Below are positions 52,698 to 60,251 of a stretch of 64,000 nucleotides of DNA, piece by piece. Below the pieces are notes generated by a model. That model saw only the letters and a list, made by a program, of their open reading frames with translations. It was not told the DNA's origin and ran no database searches. Position numbers and translations under genes: made by a program. Source of the DNA: Amycolatopsis sp. MtRt-6 (lineage in GTDB: Bacteria > Actinomycetota > Actinomycetes > Mycobacteriales > Pseudonocardiaceae); contig NZ_JADWPD010000017.1 of NCBI RefSeq assembly GCF_017308975.1, positions 157,353 to 221,352 of the forward strand. The letters are read 5' to 3'. Within the stretch, counting starts at the first letter, position 1. The number at the start of each line of letters is the position of its first letter.

Positions 52698-52764
52698 GCG
52701 GGCTCCTTGTTTCGATCGCCTGACAGAAATTAGGTTTCCGCCGCGACGTGATGATCTCCGCCGT

Positions 52765-52781
52765 GTTACCGGTCCGTTAAC
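52765..52781. promoter_or_regulatory. TetR-type operator palindrome
   Basis: GTTACCGGTCCGTTAAC: of 17 positions only the centre and one symmetric pair are non-complementary, giving the pattern GTTAnCGGnCCGnTAAC. It lies in the 175-base gap between the permease operon (start 52697) and the divergent TetR gene (start 52873), a natural place for autoregulation and operon repression. Confidence 0.65.
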
Positions 52782-52872
52782 GACGGGATCGACACCGCGT
52801 CAATGCCGACATCCGGGCGTAACCGCACCTCCGTGCGCGTGTTGCGCGCTGTGACCTGGCAAGATCACATCC

Positions 52873-53538
52873 GTGGTCAAAGGGTCGGGAGTCGGCAGGC
52901 CGAGGGCGAGCGGAGTGGCCGCCAACCGGCCAGACGCGCGCCAGGCGGTGCTCGACGCGGCGGGCGAACTGTTCACCGGAGCCGGGTACGCGGCGACGAC
53001 GACGAGAGCGATAGCCGAACGCGCGGGTCTGCGCCAGGCGTCGCTGTACTACCACTTCCCGGCGAAGGAAGACATCCTCGCGGCGTTGCTGGCCGAAACG
53101 GTCCGCCCGTCGCTGGCCTTGGCGGCCCGCCTGGCGGACGGCCCGGCCCCGGCGGCGGTCCGGCTGTGGGCGCTGGCGTACGCGGACATCGGGCTGCTGG
53201 GCGGGGCCCGCCACAACCTGGGCGCGTTGTACCTGCTGCCGGAGGTCGGCTCGCCGAACCTGGCCCGGTTCCGCACCGAGCGCGCGGAGCTGAAGGCGGC
53301 GTACGGCCGGCTGGTGGCGGCTGCGGGCGTGGCGCCCGCGGCGGTCGCGATCCGGACGGACCTGGTGTTCGGGCTGGTGGAGAGCATCGCGGTGATCCGC
53401 CGTGACGACCCGGCGCTCGACGTCGAGGCCCACGTGCGCGAAGGGGCCGACGGAGTGGTCCGCCTGGTGGGGCTGGGTGATCCGTCGGACGAGCTGCGGG
53501 CGGAGGCGCACCGGCTCCTGGCGGCCCTGGCGGAATGA
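52873..53538 (+). CDS. TetR family transcriptional regulator
   Basis: A 221-residue regulator. The N-terminal helix-turn-helix is TTTRAIAERAGLRQASLYYHFPAKEDILAALL (about residues 42-73), a textbook TetR signature; the C-terminal part (about 80-221) is the ligand-binding helical domain. Divergent transcription from the permease-led operon, with a palindrome between, indicates it represses that operon and probably itself; the effector may be urea, guanidine or an intermediate. The TPR gene's ATG overlaps its stop by four bases. Confidence 0.92.
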   Translation: MVKGSGVGRPRASGVAANRPDARQAVLDAAGELFTGAGYAATTTRAIAERAGLRQASLYYHFPAKEDILAALLAETVRPSLALAARLADGPAPAAVRLWALAYADIGLLGGARHNLGALYLLPEVGSPNLARFRTERAELKAAYGRLVAAAGVAPAAVAIRTDLVFGLVESIAVIRRDDPALDVEAHVREGADGVVRLVGLGDPSDELRAEAHRLLAALAE

Positions 53539-54578
53539 GCGCCGACCGGCTGCGGAGCGAGATCGCCTGGCTGAGCGCGAAGCTGCGGCGTCGTCGCCGT
53601 CAGGACGACCTGACGGCGCTCGACCTGCGGGGCCAGATCGCCGAGCGGCTCGCGGAGTTGCGCGACCCGGGTGCGGAGGCCTGGCTGCGGGCGCTGGTGG
53701 CGGACCAGACCCGCGTGTTCGGGGCGCGCCACCACGCGACGCTGGCGTCGTGGTTCCTCATCGCCGCGCGCTGTTCGCAGACCGGGCGGGTGGACGAAGC
53801 GCTGGAGCTGTTCGCGTCGGTCCGCGCGGCGTACGCATACGTGCGCGGACCGGACCACGACGCGGTGGTGCACTGCGGCTACGCGATCGCGAACGCCCTG
53901 TTCGACGCGGGCAGGTATGCCCAGGCGATCGACGCCTTCCGGGCACTGGGCGGCACGGAGTTCACGGTCGACATCGCCCGCGCCCAGGTGAAGCTGGCGA
54001 GGTTCGACGAGGCCGAGCAGACGTTGCGCGCGGTCTCCCCGGAGGAGGCCGCGTTCGTGCGCGCGACGATCCAGGCCGAGCTGGGTGCCCCGGGCCCGCT
54101 GATCGAGCAGATGCGCGCACTGCCGGTCACGGACCCGGACGACCCGGAGGCGGCCCGGATGTGGCTGGCGTACGGGTTGCTGCTGGCCGGGGCCGCGGAG
54201 GAAGCGGCGGCGGAGGCGTCGGCGGTGGTGACGGCCCGGCTGCGCCACCCGGGCCCGGAGGACCGGCTGACGTGGGAGGCGCGGGTGCTGCTGGCCCGCG
54301 CACTGGCGGAGACGGATCGCTTGGCGGACGCGGAGCACTACGCGCGGGCAGCGCTGGCTTCGGCGCTGCTGCCACCGGGCCACCCGATCCTGCTGCACGC
54401 CTTGGCAGCGCTGGCCCGGGTCCGGTTCCGCCGCGGCGAGTGGGCGGCGGCGGTGGAGACGTACGAGTTCGCGGTCGAGGGCTTCGAGGTGGTGCTGGGC
54501 GCGGAGCACCCGCAGACACGGAAGGCGGCGGACGCACTGGCGGCCGCCCGCGACGCGGCGGGCGGCGTCGCGGGCTAG
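53535..54578 (+). CDS. Tetratricopeptide-repeat protein
   Basis: A 347-residue, all-helical protein composed of TPR-like units such as ASWFLIAARCSQTGRVDEAL, CGYAIANALFDAGRYAQAID and ALAALARVRFRRGEWAAAVE, about 34-40 residues each. There is no DNA-binding, kinase or NB-ARC domain, so it resembles the C-terminal repeat half of larger SARP/NB-ARC regulators standing alone. The coupled overlap with TetR suggests a partner or modulator of that regulator, but this is a guess. Confidence 0.8.
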   Translation: MSADRLRSEIAWLSAKLRRRRRQDDLTALDLRGQIAERLAELRDPGAEAWLRALVADQTRVFGARHHATLASWFLIAARCSQTGRVDEALELFASVRAAYAYVRGPDHDAVVHCGYAIANALFDAGRYAQAIDAFRALGGTEFTVDIARAQVKLARFDEAEQTLRAVSPEEAAFVRATIQAELGAPGPLIEQMRALPVTDPDDPEAARMWLAYGLLLAGAAEEAAAEASAVVTARLRHPGPEDRLTWEARVLLARALAETDRLADAEHYARAALASALLPPGHPILLHALAALARVRFRRGEWAAAVETYEFAVEGFEVVLGAEHPQTRKAADALAAARDAAGGVAG

Positions 54579-54619
54579 CGGGAGCCGGATGTGCTGTCGG
54601 TTGGCGGGTCTCTGCCGCG

Positions 54620-55627
54620 TCAGTATCCGCGGTCGTAGATCGCCCGCAGCCATGGTTCCCTGACGGCGGGCAGCCGGGAGAGCGTGTACCGGAACGCCTG
54701 CTTGGACGGCTGGAACGGGTTGAGCGGGTGCGGTGGCAGCGGGTCGTCCCGCTCCACGCCCGCCGGCAGCCCGCCGACCACCGGCAGCCGGGTCCGGTGT
54801 GGTGGGGACGCGAGCTCGGCCCAGAGCGCGGCATCCATCGGTACCGGCACCGCCCCGGCGCGCGGCTGCCACATGTCTCCGGTCTGCGGATGAATCGGCA
54901 CCAGCACCAGGTCGGCGGCCGGCTCGCCGAACTCCGGGCCCGCCAGGTCGAGCCGCTTCGCGCCTTTCCCGGCGGGCAGCAGCGCACCGAGTGACCGGCC
55001 GAGGAGCTCGGCGACCGGTCCGGGCGCCACCTCGACCGGCGCGCCCCCGGCAGCCACCACCACGTGGGCGAGAGCCACGCCCGCCGGGATGTCCCGGAAA
55101 GCGCTCAGCCGGTGCCCCAGTGCCCCGGTGGCCAGTAGCTCCGCCCAGGCCAGGATCGGCTGCTCCGGCGGGCCGGGCAGCCGCACCACCGCCTGCGGGA
55201 CGAGCCGGACGACCTGCCAGCACCCGCAGTCGTCCATCCTCGTTCCGACCGGCAGATCACAGCCCAGGCAGGCAAGATTCGGCCCGTCCCGCCCGTCGAT
55301 CCCCCGGCAATAGCCCGCGGCCCGCTCGACGATCAGCCGGGTGCCGTGCACGTCGCCGGGGGCGAGCAGGATGGTGTCCGTGGGGCCGCCGGACAGGGCG
55401 CCGAACGGCGCGAAGCGCCCGAGCTTCGCCGCCTCGTGTGCCCCGACCTCGTCGAACTGCCGCCACGGCGGCCCGTAGGGCGCGGGGTCGATGGCGAAGG
55501 ACCCGGCCTCCAGCAGCGGCGGGTGCAGCTTCTCCCAGTGGGTATCGGCCAAGTGAACCGGTGGCGCCACCTCCGACACCGCTGCCGTCAGGACCGCACC
55601 GCAGCCCGCGCAACCGAACACCGCCAA
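54620..55627 (-). CDS. Zinc-ribbon protein of unknown function
   Basis: A 335-residue protein. The N-terminus starts with a CxxC pair (VFGCAGCGAVLTAAV) and a second cluster is CLGCDLP...MDDCGCW (about residues 117-133), enough for two zinc sites. The middle (RLIVERAAGYCRGIDG) and the Pro-rich C-terminus (DDPLPPHPLNPFQPSKQAFRYTLS) show no enzyme motif I know. TTG 55627 is chosen: GGAGG lies six bases upstream; GTG 55621 is a weaker alternative. It lies downstream of the ribonuclease D gene on the same strand, separated by a decayed copy of the damage-promoter element. Confidence 0.7.
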   Translation of the reverse strand: MAVFGCAGCGAVLTAAVSEVAPPVHLADTHWEKLHPPLLEAGSFAIDPAPYGPPWRQFDEVGAHEAAKLGRFAPFGALSGGPTDTILLAPGDVHGTRLIVERAAGYCRGIDGRDGPNLACLGCDLPVGTRMDDCGCWQVVRLVPQAVVRLPGPPEQPILAWAELLATGALGHRLSAFRDIPAGVALAHVVVAAGGAPVEVAPGPVAELLGRSLGALLPAGKGAKRLDLAGPEFGEPAADLVLVPIHPQTGDMWQPRAGAVPVPMDAALWAELASPPHRTRLPVVGGLPAGVERDDPLPPHPLNPFQPSKQAFRYTLSRLPAVREPWLRAIYDRGY

Positions 55628-55707
55628 GCTGTTCCTCCCCGCGCGTAGTCCACAGCTCGCCCGGGATGTGCACAACTCGACCTGAGCTGCGGTCTTGCCC
55701 GGCATTT

Positions 55708-55748
55708 CGTCGGCAGCTCTCGATAGGCTGGAATCGGGGGGCCGGCCC
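55708..55748 (+). promoter_or_regulatory. Decayed RecA-NDp-type element, copy 4
   Basis: CGTCGGCA, an eight-base spacer and TAGGCT (55724-55729), then GGAATCGGGGGGCCGGCC. Spacing and the following G/C palindrome match copies 1 to 3, but the first half has three mismatches to TGTCGGTG. It points into the antisense strand of the ribonuclease D gene. Confidence 0.5.
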
Positions 55749-55755
55749 GCGACCG

Positions 55756-57009
55756 TCAGGAAGCCGTGGTCTGTAAAGCCTTGCTCAGCACCGCCACGGT
55801 CAGCTCGACCTGCCACGGCCGGGCCCCGCCGGCCCGCAGGACCTCCGCCACCGAGTCCTCGTCCGTCTCCGCCGGTGGCCGCCAGCACGTCCGGCGGACC
55901 AGGTCCGGCAGCAGCAGGTTCTCCACCGGTAGCCGGCGGTCCTCCGCGATCGCCGCCAACGCCGTCCGTGCCGCCGACAAGCGGGCCGCCGCGTCCGGGT
56001 CCTTGTCCGCCCAGCGGTTCACCGGGGGAGGGCCGTCCGTCGGCTGGGACGGCGACGGGAGCTCCGAAGCCGGCAACGCCCGCGCCGCCTGCAGGTGGCG
56101 CAGCCAGCTCGCCGTGTACTTGCGCTGGACGCGGCCGCTGAACACCGGGAGCGCCTGCAGCTCCTCGACCGTCTTCGGGTCGGCCGTCACCGCGTTGACG
56201 ATCGCGCTGTCCGGGAGGATGCGGCTCGGTGCGCGGTCGCGCTTGCGGGCCAGCTCGTCGCGGGCCTGCCACAGCTCGCGGACCGCCGCCAGCCCTCGGG
56301 GACTGCGGATCTTGTGCACGCCGGACGTCCGGCGCCACGGCTCGGCGCGCGGGGGCGGCGGCGGGGCCGTCCGCACGAACTCGAACTCCTGCCGCGCCCA
56401 CTCCAGCTTGCCCTGGGCGCCCAGCTCCGCCTCCAGCTTTTCGCGCAGCTGGACGAGCAGCTCGACGTCGAGGGCGGCGTAGTTGAGCCAGTCGACCGGC
56501 AGCGGCCGCTTCGACCAGTCGGCCGCGCTGTGCCCCTTCTCGAGGGTGTACCCCAGCAGCAGCTCGACCAGCGTGCCCAGCGCGACGCGCTCGTAGCCCG
56601 CCAGCCGGCCGGCCAGCTCGGTGTCGAACAGCGCCGCCGGGCGCAGGCCCAGCTCGGCGAGACAAGGGAGGTCCTGGGAGGCGGCGTGCAGCACCCACTC
56701 CAGGTTGTTCAGGACTTCGCGCAGCGGCTCGAGGTCGCCGTCCAGCGCGATCGGGTCGATCAGCACCGTGCCGGCACCTTCGCGGCGCAGCTGCACGAGG
56801 TAGGCCTTGGGCCAGTAGCGGTAGCCGGACGCGCGTTCGGTGTCGACGGCGACCGCGCCCGAGCCCGCGGCGAGCTTCGCGCAGGCCTCGGCCAGCGCGG
56901 CGGGGTCGGTGATCACCGGGGGCGTGCCCTCGGCGGGTTCGCGTAGCAGCACAGGGCCGCCCGTGGACTCGATCTCCATCCCGGTGTCCTCGGCCTCTGT
57001 GCTTCCCAT
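55756..57009 (-). CDS. rnd: Ribonuclease D (HRDC-domain 3'-5' exonuclease)
   Basis: A 417-residue RNase D family nuclease. The DEDDy residues are visible: VAVDTERASGYRY (Exo I), LHAASQDLPCLAELG (Exo II) and LNYAALDVELL (Exo III with the Tyr). An HRDC domain follows around LAAVRELWQARDELARKRDRAP, and a second HRDC-like region fills the C-terminus. It would trim 3' ends of tRNA or other stable RNA. In M. tuberculosis the equivalent (Rv2681) is adjacent to dxs; here about 30 kb intervenes. Confidence 0.92.
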   Translation of the reverse strand: MGSTEAEDTGMEIESTGGPVLLREPAEGTPPVITDPAALAEACAKLAAGSGAVAVDTERASGYRYWPKAYLVQLRREGAGTVLIDPIALDGDLEPLREVLNNLEWVLHAASQDLPCLAELGLRPAALFDTELAGRLAGYERVALGTLVELLLGYTLEKGHSAADWSKRPLPVDWLNYAALDVELLVQLREKLEAELGAQGKLEWARQEFEFVRTAPPPPPRAEPWRRTSGVHKIRSPRGLAAVRELWQARDELARKRDRAPSRILPDSAIVNAVTADPKTVEELQALPVFSGRVQRKYTASWLRHLQAARALPASELPSPSQPTDGPPPVNRWADKDPDAAARLSAARTALAAIAEDRRLPVENLLLPDLVRRTCWRPPAETDEDSVAEVLRAGGARPWQVELTVAVLSKALQTTAS

Positions 57010-57077
57010 GGTTGACGACCCTACGGGACGGGCGTACCGCGCCTGGTCCGCCCGCCCCGCAGGGAGGTGTGCTTTCG

Positions 57078-57794
57078 TCAGCGGATGACGCCGGCTCGCA
57101 TGGCCAGCGCCACCATCTGCGCCCGGTCGCCCGTGCCGAGCTTGCGCCCGATCCGGGACAGGTGGGACTTGACGGTGAGGGCGGAGAGCGAAAGCTCCTC
57201 GCCGATCTCCTTGTTGGACTGCCCGTCGGCGACCAGCTGGAGCACCTCCACCTCACGAGCGGACAGCTCGCGCGGGGTGTTGTCGGTGCCCGCGACGCGG
57301 GTCCCGGTGGCCAGCACCGGAGCCACGCTCGGGTCGGCGTAAACGCCGCCCTCGAGCACACGCCGCACGCCGTCGGTCACCACGACCGGCGACGCGGACT
57401 TCAGCAGGTACGCCTGGGCCCCGGCCTGGAAGGCCGAGCGGACCGCGTACGGGTCGTCCGAGGATGCGAGGACCACCACGCGCGGCCAGCCGTGGCTACG
57501 GAGTTCCGTAACCAGCTCGATGCCGCTGCCGTCCGGCAGTCCGAGATCGAGGATCGCCAGGTCACAAGGCCCGGTGGCCTGTGCTCGCGCCCTCGCCTCG
57601 GCCACCGTGGCGGCTTCGTGGACGGTGCCCGCACCCATCTGTGCGAGTCTTGCTGCGATTGCCTCCCTCAACAGCGGGTGGTCATCGACCACCAACACGG
57701 AAAACAGCTCTTCCCGCGGGTGCGGAACCATGCTCGCCGGCAACGCGCCGGCTGGCGTGGATCGGACGGCCTGAGATAAGCCGACGGTAGCCAC
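57078..57794 (-). CDS. NarL/LuxR-family response regulator
   Basis: A 238-residue two-component regulator: receiver domain with Asp37/Asp38 (VLVVDDHPLL), phospho-acceptor Asp83 (AILDLGLPDGSG) and Lys in YLLKSASP; C-terminal LuxR helix-turn-helix (ELSAREVEVLQLVADGQSNKEIGEELSLSALTVKSHLSRI). GTG 57794 is chosen because GGAGG sits six bases upstream; an upstream in-frame start to 57836 is unlikely. No sensor kinase gene is adjacent, so it is an orphan regulator. It has a long upstream gap of about 730 bases. Confidence 0.9.
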   Translation of the reverse strand: MATVGLSQAVRSTPAGALPASMVPHPREELFSVLVVDDHPLLREAIAARLAQMGAGTVHEAATVAEARARAQATGPCDLAILDLGLPDGSGIELVTELRSHGWPRVVVLASSDDPYAVRSAFQAGAQAYLLKSASPVVVTDGVRRVLEGGVYADPSVAPVLATGTRVAGTDNTPRELSAREVEVLQLVADGQSNKEIGEELSLSALTVKSHLSRIGRKLGTGDRAQMVALAMRAGVIR

Positions 57795-58528
57795 GTCACT
57801 ACCTCCCTGGAGTCGGTCGTGCCCCCCGACCGGCACCGGGACCTTCGGCCGTTCAGCCGCGCCAGCTTTAGACCGAAAGTGGTGTCGTCGAAGGCACTGT
57901 AGCCGTCCTGAGGCCGTTGCGGGGGGATCGAATGGGTATCTATCTCAAACGAACAGTCACTCAGTGGGTTCGGAGTAACACGATCGGGCTAGTACACGGC
58001 CGGTTGCTAACGGATAGCCCAGCGAACACGATGCACAGTGGTTACCGGCGTCCAAATGGCCGTGCAGATGGGCCGTGCAGCTTCCGGTGCGCCTAGTGAC
58101 GAGGGGCCGGATGGGCCCCCCCAGTCCGCGGAATGTGGCCCCGGCCGGGGCATGATCAACTCTGCCGCGAGGCTTCGCGGGCGCTTGTCGAGGCTGGGAT
58201 CCGTGACTGTCCGTGTCCGTCGCGGGGTGCCGGCGGCGGCCGGGTGCCCGATTTGATCTTGTTGCGGTGCGTGACCGCGGGGAGTCACGAACGAGGAGAC
58301 GTGAAACGGCCTCGGAGACGGCGGCGGGGCCTCGGGGTCCCGGATGGCCGGCGGGGTTGTTCTCGGCGTCCGGTGGCGTCTCAGGGGGTCATGCCGGGGT
58401 GAACAGCGTTCAGTAGATGTGAATTTTGCTCACATCCGCACAAGCGAGGCTCTCGCGGCACCCGTTCGCGCGTGGCCGTTGCCGATTCGTTGCCGAAGAT
58501 CGCCCGGACAGCCGCCGCCGGGCGTGGT
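57795..58528. other. 734-base intergenic region upstream of the LuxR regulator gene
   Basis: No gene is supported on either strand. The left part contains the regulator's leader; a TACAGT hexamer on the minus strand (57896-57901) is a possible -10. A stretch around 57935-58050 is less GC-rich than its surroundings. The right end contains a perfect 7-bp inverted repeat at 58416-58436 downstream of the DUF3000 gene. Confidence 0.5.
58416..58436. promoter_or_regulatory. Perfect inverted repeat, operator-like
   Basis: GATGTGA-attttgc-TCACATC. The arms match perfectly and contain the TGTGA/TCACA half-sites used by CRP/FNR proteins, but with a spacer of seven rather than six. It sits 93 bases beyond the end of the DUF3000 gene and about 620 bases from the regulator start. 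Confidence 0.5.
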
Positions 58529-59092
58529 TCAGGAGCCCTGGCGCTGGCCGAAGAGGGTCACGCCCACCGGCGGCAGGCCCACGACGCTCGCCATCACCTG
58601 GCAGAAGGCCTGCCCGTGGGGCAGCAGCCCGGCGTCGGCCGGCGTCCACGACGCCCGCAGCTCCAGGTCGTCGGTGCGGGCGGGCCCGGAGATGTCGCCG
58701 AAGCGGGCCGACGACGTCTCCGTCACCGTGCCGCCGAGGGCCTTCCAGCTCGCCCCGGACACCTCCAGCGCGTCGGTCAGCCACGACCAGCCGACCGCCG
58801 GCAGGAACGGGTCCGTCGCCAGCTCGCGGTCCAGCTCCGCGCGCACGTACATGACAAGGCGCAGCACACCGTCCCAGCCGTCCTGCCCATCCGGGTCGTG
58901 CAGCAGCACCAGCCGTCCCGACGCCAGCACGTCCGCCGGCCCGGACACCTCGCAGCTGACCGCGTACGACCACGGCGCGAGCCGCTGCGGCGCGCGCATC
59001 GGCTCCAGCAGCACCTCCCGGCGGGGCCGGACGGACTGCAGCGCCGCGACTGCTTCGCGGAAGAGCTCGGGCACTGGCGTCATCGCGGTCAC
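58529..59092 (-). CDS. DUF3000 family protein
   Basis: A 187-residue actinobacterial protein of the DUF3000 family (PVPELFREAVAALQSVRPRREVLLEPMRAPQRLAPWSYAVSCEV near the N-terminus; GWSWLTDALEVSGASWKALGGTVTET in the middle). It is commonly next to hemE in actinobacteria, which is the case here (divergent, 88 bases). Function unknown. GTG 59092 is used; ATG 59083 is three codons downstream. It may fold as an all-beta/alpha protein; no catalytic residue is evident. Confidence 0.87.
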   Translation of the reverse strand: MTAMTPVPELFREAVAALQSVRPRREVLLEPMRAPQRLAPWSYAVSCEVSGPADVLASGRLVLLHDPDGQDGWDGVLRLVMYVRAELDRELATDPFLPAVGWSWLTDALEVSGASWKALGGTVTETSSARFGDISGPARTDDLELRASWTPADAGLLPHGQAFCQVMASVVGLPPVGVTLFGQRQGS

Positions 59093-59180
59093 GCTTCGAC
59101 TTTAGGGCGGGCACGGCCCGTTGCGGGCGCAGGCGCGCCGAGAGAACGGCCCGCCCGGGCTCGTGGCACGATTGACGGCG

Positions 59181-60251
59181 ATGTCTCAGACCACGCCCCT
59201 GCCGCGCCCGGCCGCTCCGGCCGCCCGTCGCGAGCTGCCCGAAGCCCCGCTCCTGGCCGCCGCGCGCGGCGAACGCCCGGCCCGCACGCCCGTCTGGTTC
59301 ATGCGCCAGGCCGGCCGCTCGCTGCCCGAGTACCGCGCGCTGCGCGAGGGCGTGCCGATGCTCGACTCCTGCTTCGACCCGGAGATGCTCGCCGAGATCA
59401 CGCTGCAGCCGGTCCGCCGCCACGGCGTCGACGCGGCCATCCTCTACAGCGACATCGTGGTGCCGCTCAAGGCCGCCGGGCTCGACATCGACATCGTGCC
59501 CGGCACCGGGCCGGTGGTCGCGACGCCGGTGCGCGACCGCACGGGAGTGAAAGCGCTGCCGGAGCTGGAAACCGACCAGGTCTCGAAGGTCGCGGACGGC
59601 GTCAGGCTGCTGGTCGAGCGGCTCGGCGAGACGCCGCTGATCGGCTTCGCCGGCGCGCCGTTCACGCTGGCCAGCTACCTCATCGAGGGCGGCCCGAGCC
59701 GCAACCACGAGCACACCAAGGCGCTCATGCACTCCGAGCCCGAGGTGTGGCACGAGCTGGCCGGGCGGCTGGCCGACGTCGCGCTGACGTTCCTGCGCGC
59801 CCAGCTCGACGCCGGCGTCGACGCGATCCAGCTGTTCGACTCCTGGGCCGGCGCGCTGTCCGAGCGGGACTACCGCGAGTTCGTCCTGCCGCACTCGGCG
59901 AAGGTCCTCGCGGGCGTCGCGGACTACGGCGTGCCGCGGATCCACTTCGGCGTCGGCACCGGCGAGCTCCTGGCCGCGATGCGCGACGCGGGCGCCGACG
60001 TCGTCGGCGTCGACTGGCGGATCCCCCTCGACGAAGCGGTCCGGCGCCTGGGTGGCCGCGCCATCGTGCAGGGCAACCTCGACCCGGCGCTGCTGCACGC
60101 CTCCTGGCCGGTCCTCGAAGCCGAGGTCCGCCGCATCGTCGAAGAAGGCAAGGCGGCCGACGGCCACATCTTCAACCTCGGCCACGGCGTGCTGCCCGGC
60201 GTCGACCCCGACGTGCTGACGCGCGTCGTCGCGCTGGTGCACGAGCTGTGA
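59181..60251 (+). CDS. hemE: Uroporphyrinogen decarboxylase
   Basis: Removes four acetate carboxyl groups from uroporphyrinogen III to give coproporphyrinogen III, the branching point for the Gram-positive heme route. The 356-residue protein has the active-site FMRQAGRSLPEYR, the Asp in AAILYSDIVVPLKAAG, the QLFDSWAGALSERDY segment and the C-terminal HIFNLGHGVLPGVDPDV. About 20 N-terminal residues are extra and Pro/Ala-rich. The GTG of hemY overlaps its stop by four bases. The ATG 59181 lacks a ribosome-binding site and may be leaderless. Confidence 0.97.
   Translation: MSQTTPLPRPAAPAARRELPEAPLLAAARGERPARTPVWFMRQAGRSLPEYRALREGVPMLDSCFDPEMLAEITLQPVRRHGVDAAILYSDIVVPLKAAGLDIDIVPGTGPVVATPVRDRTGVKALPELETDQVSKVADGVRLLVERLGETPLIGFAGAPFTLASYLIEGGPSRNHEHTKALMHSEPEVWHELAGRLADVALTFLRAQLDAGVDAIQLFDSWAGALSERDYREFVLPHSAKVLAGVADYGVPRIHFGVGTGELLAAMRDAGADVVGVDWRIPLDEAVRRLGGRAIVQGNLDPALLHASWPVLEAEVRRIVEEGKAADGHIFNLGHGVLPGVDPDVLTRVVALVHEL

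Noticed and set aside
52698..52872. A guanidine (ykkC-type) riboswitch upstream of the carboxylase operon
   Set aside because: Reading the minus-strand leader I find no recognisable conserved loop motifs; only a TetR-type palindrome is evident. A covariance-model search would be decisive.
54589..54605. TGTCGGTTGG near 54596 as another damage promoter
   Set aside because: Only TGTCGGT matches; the last base differs and no TANNNT is found eight bases downstream.
58031..58416. Several short open frames upstream of the LuxR regulator
   Set aside because: None has a ribosome-binding site, conserved motif or codon bias like the flanking genes; they appear to be chance frames in GC-rich DNA.
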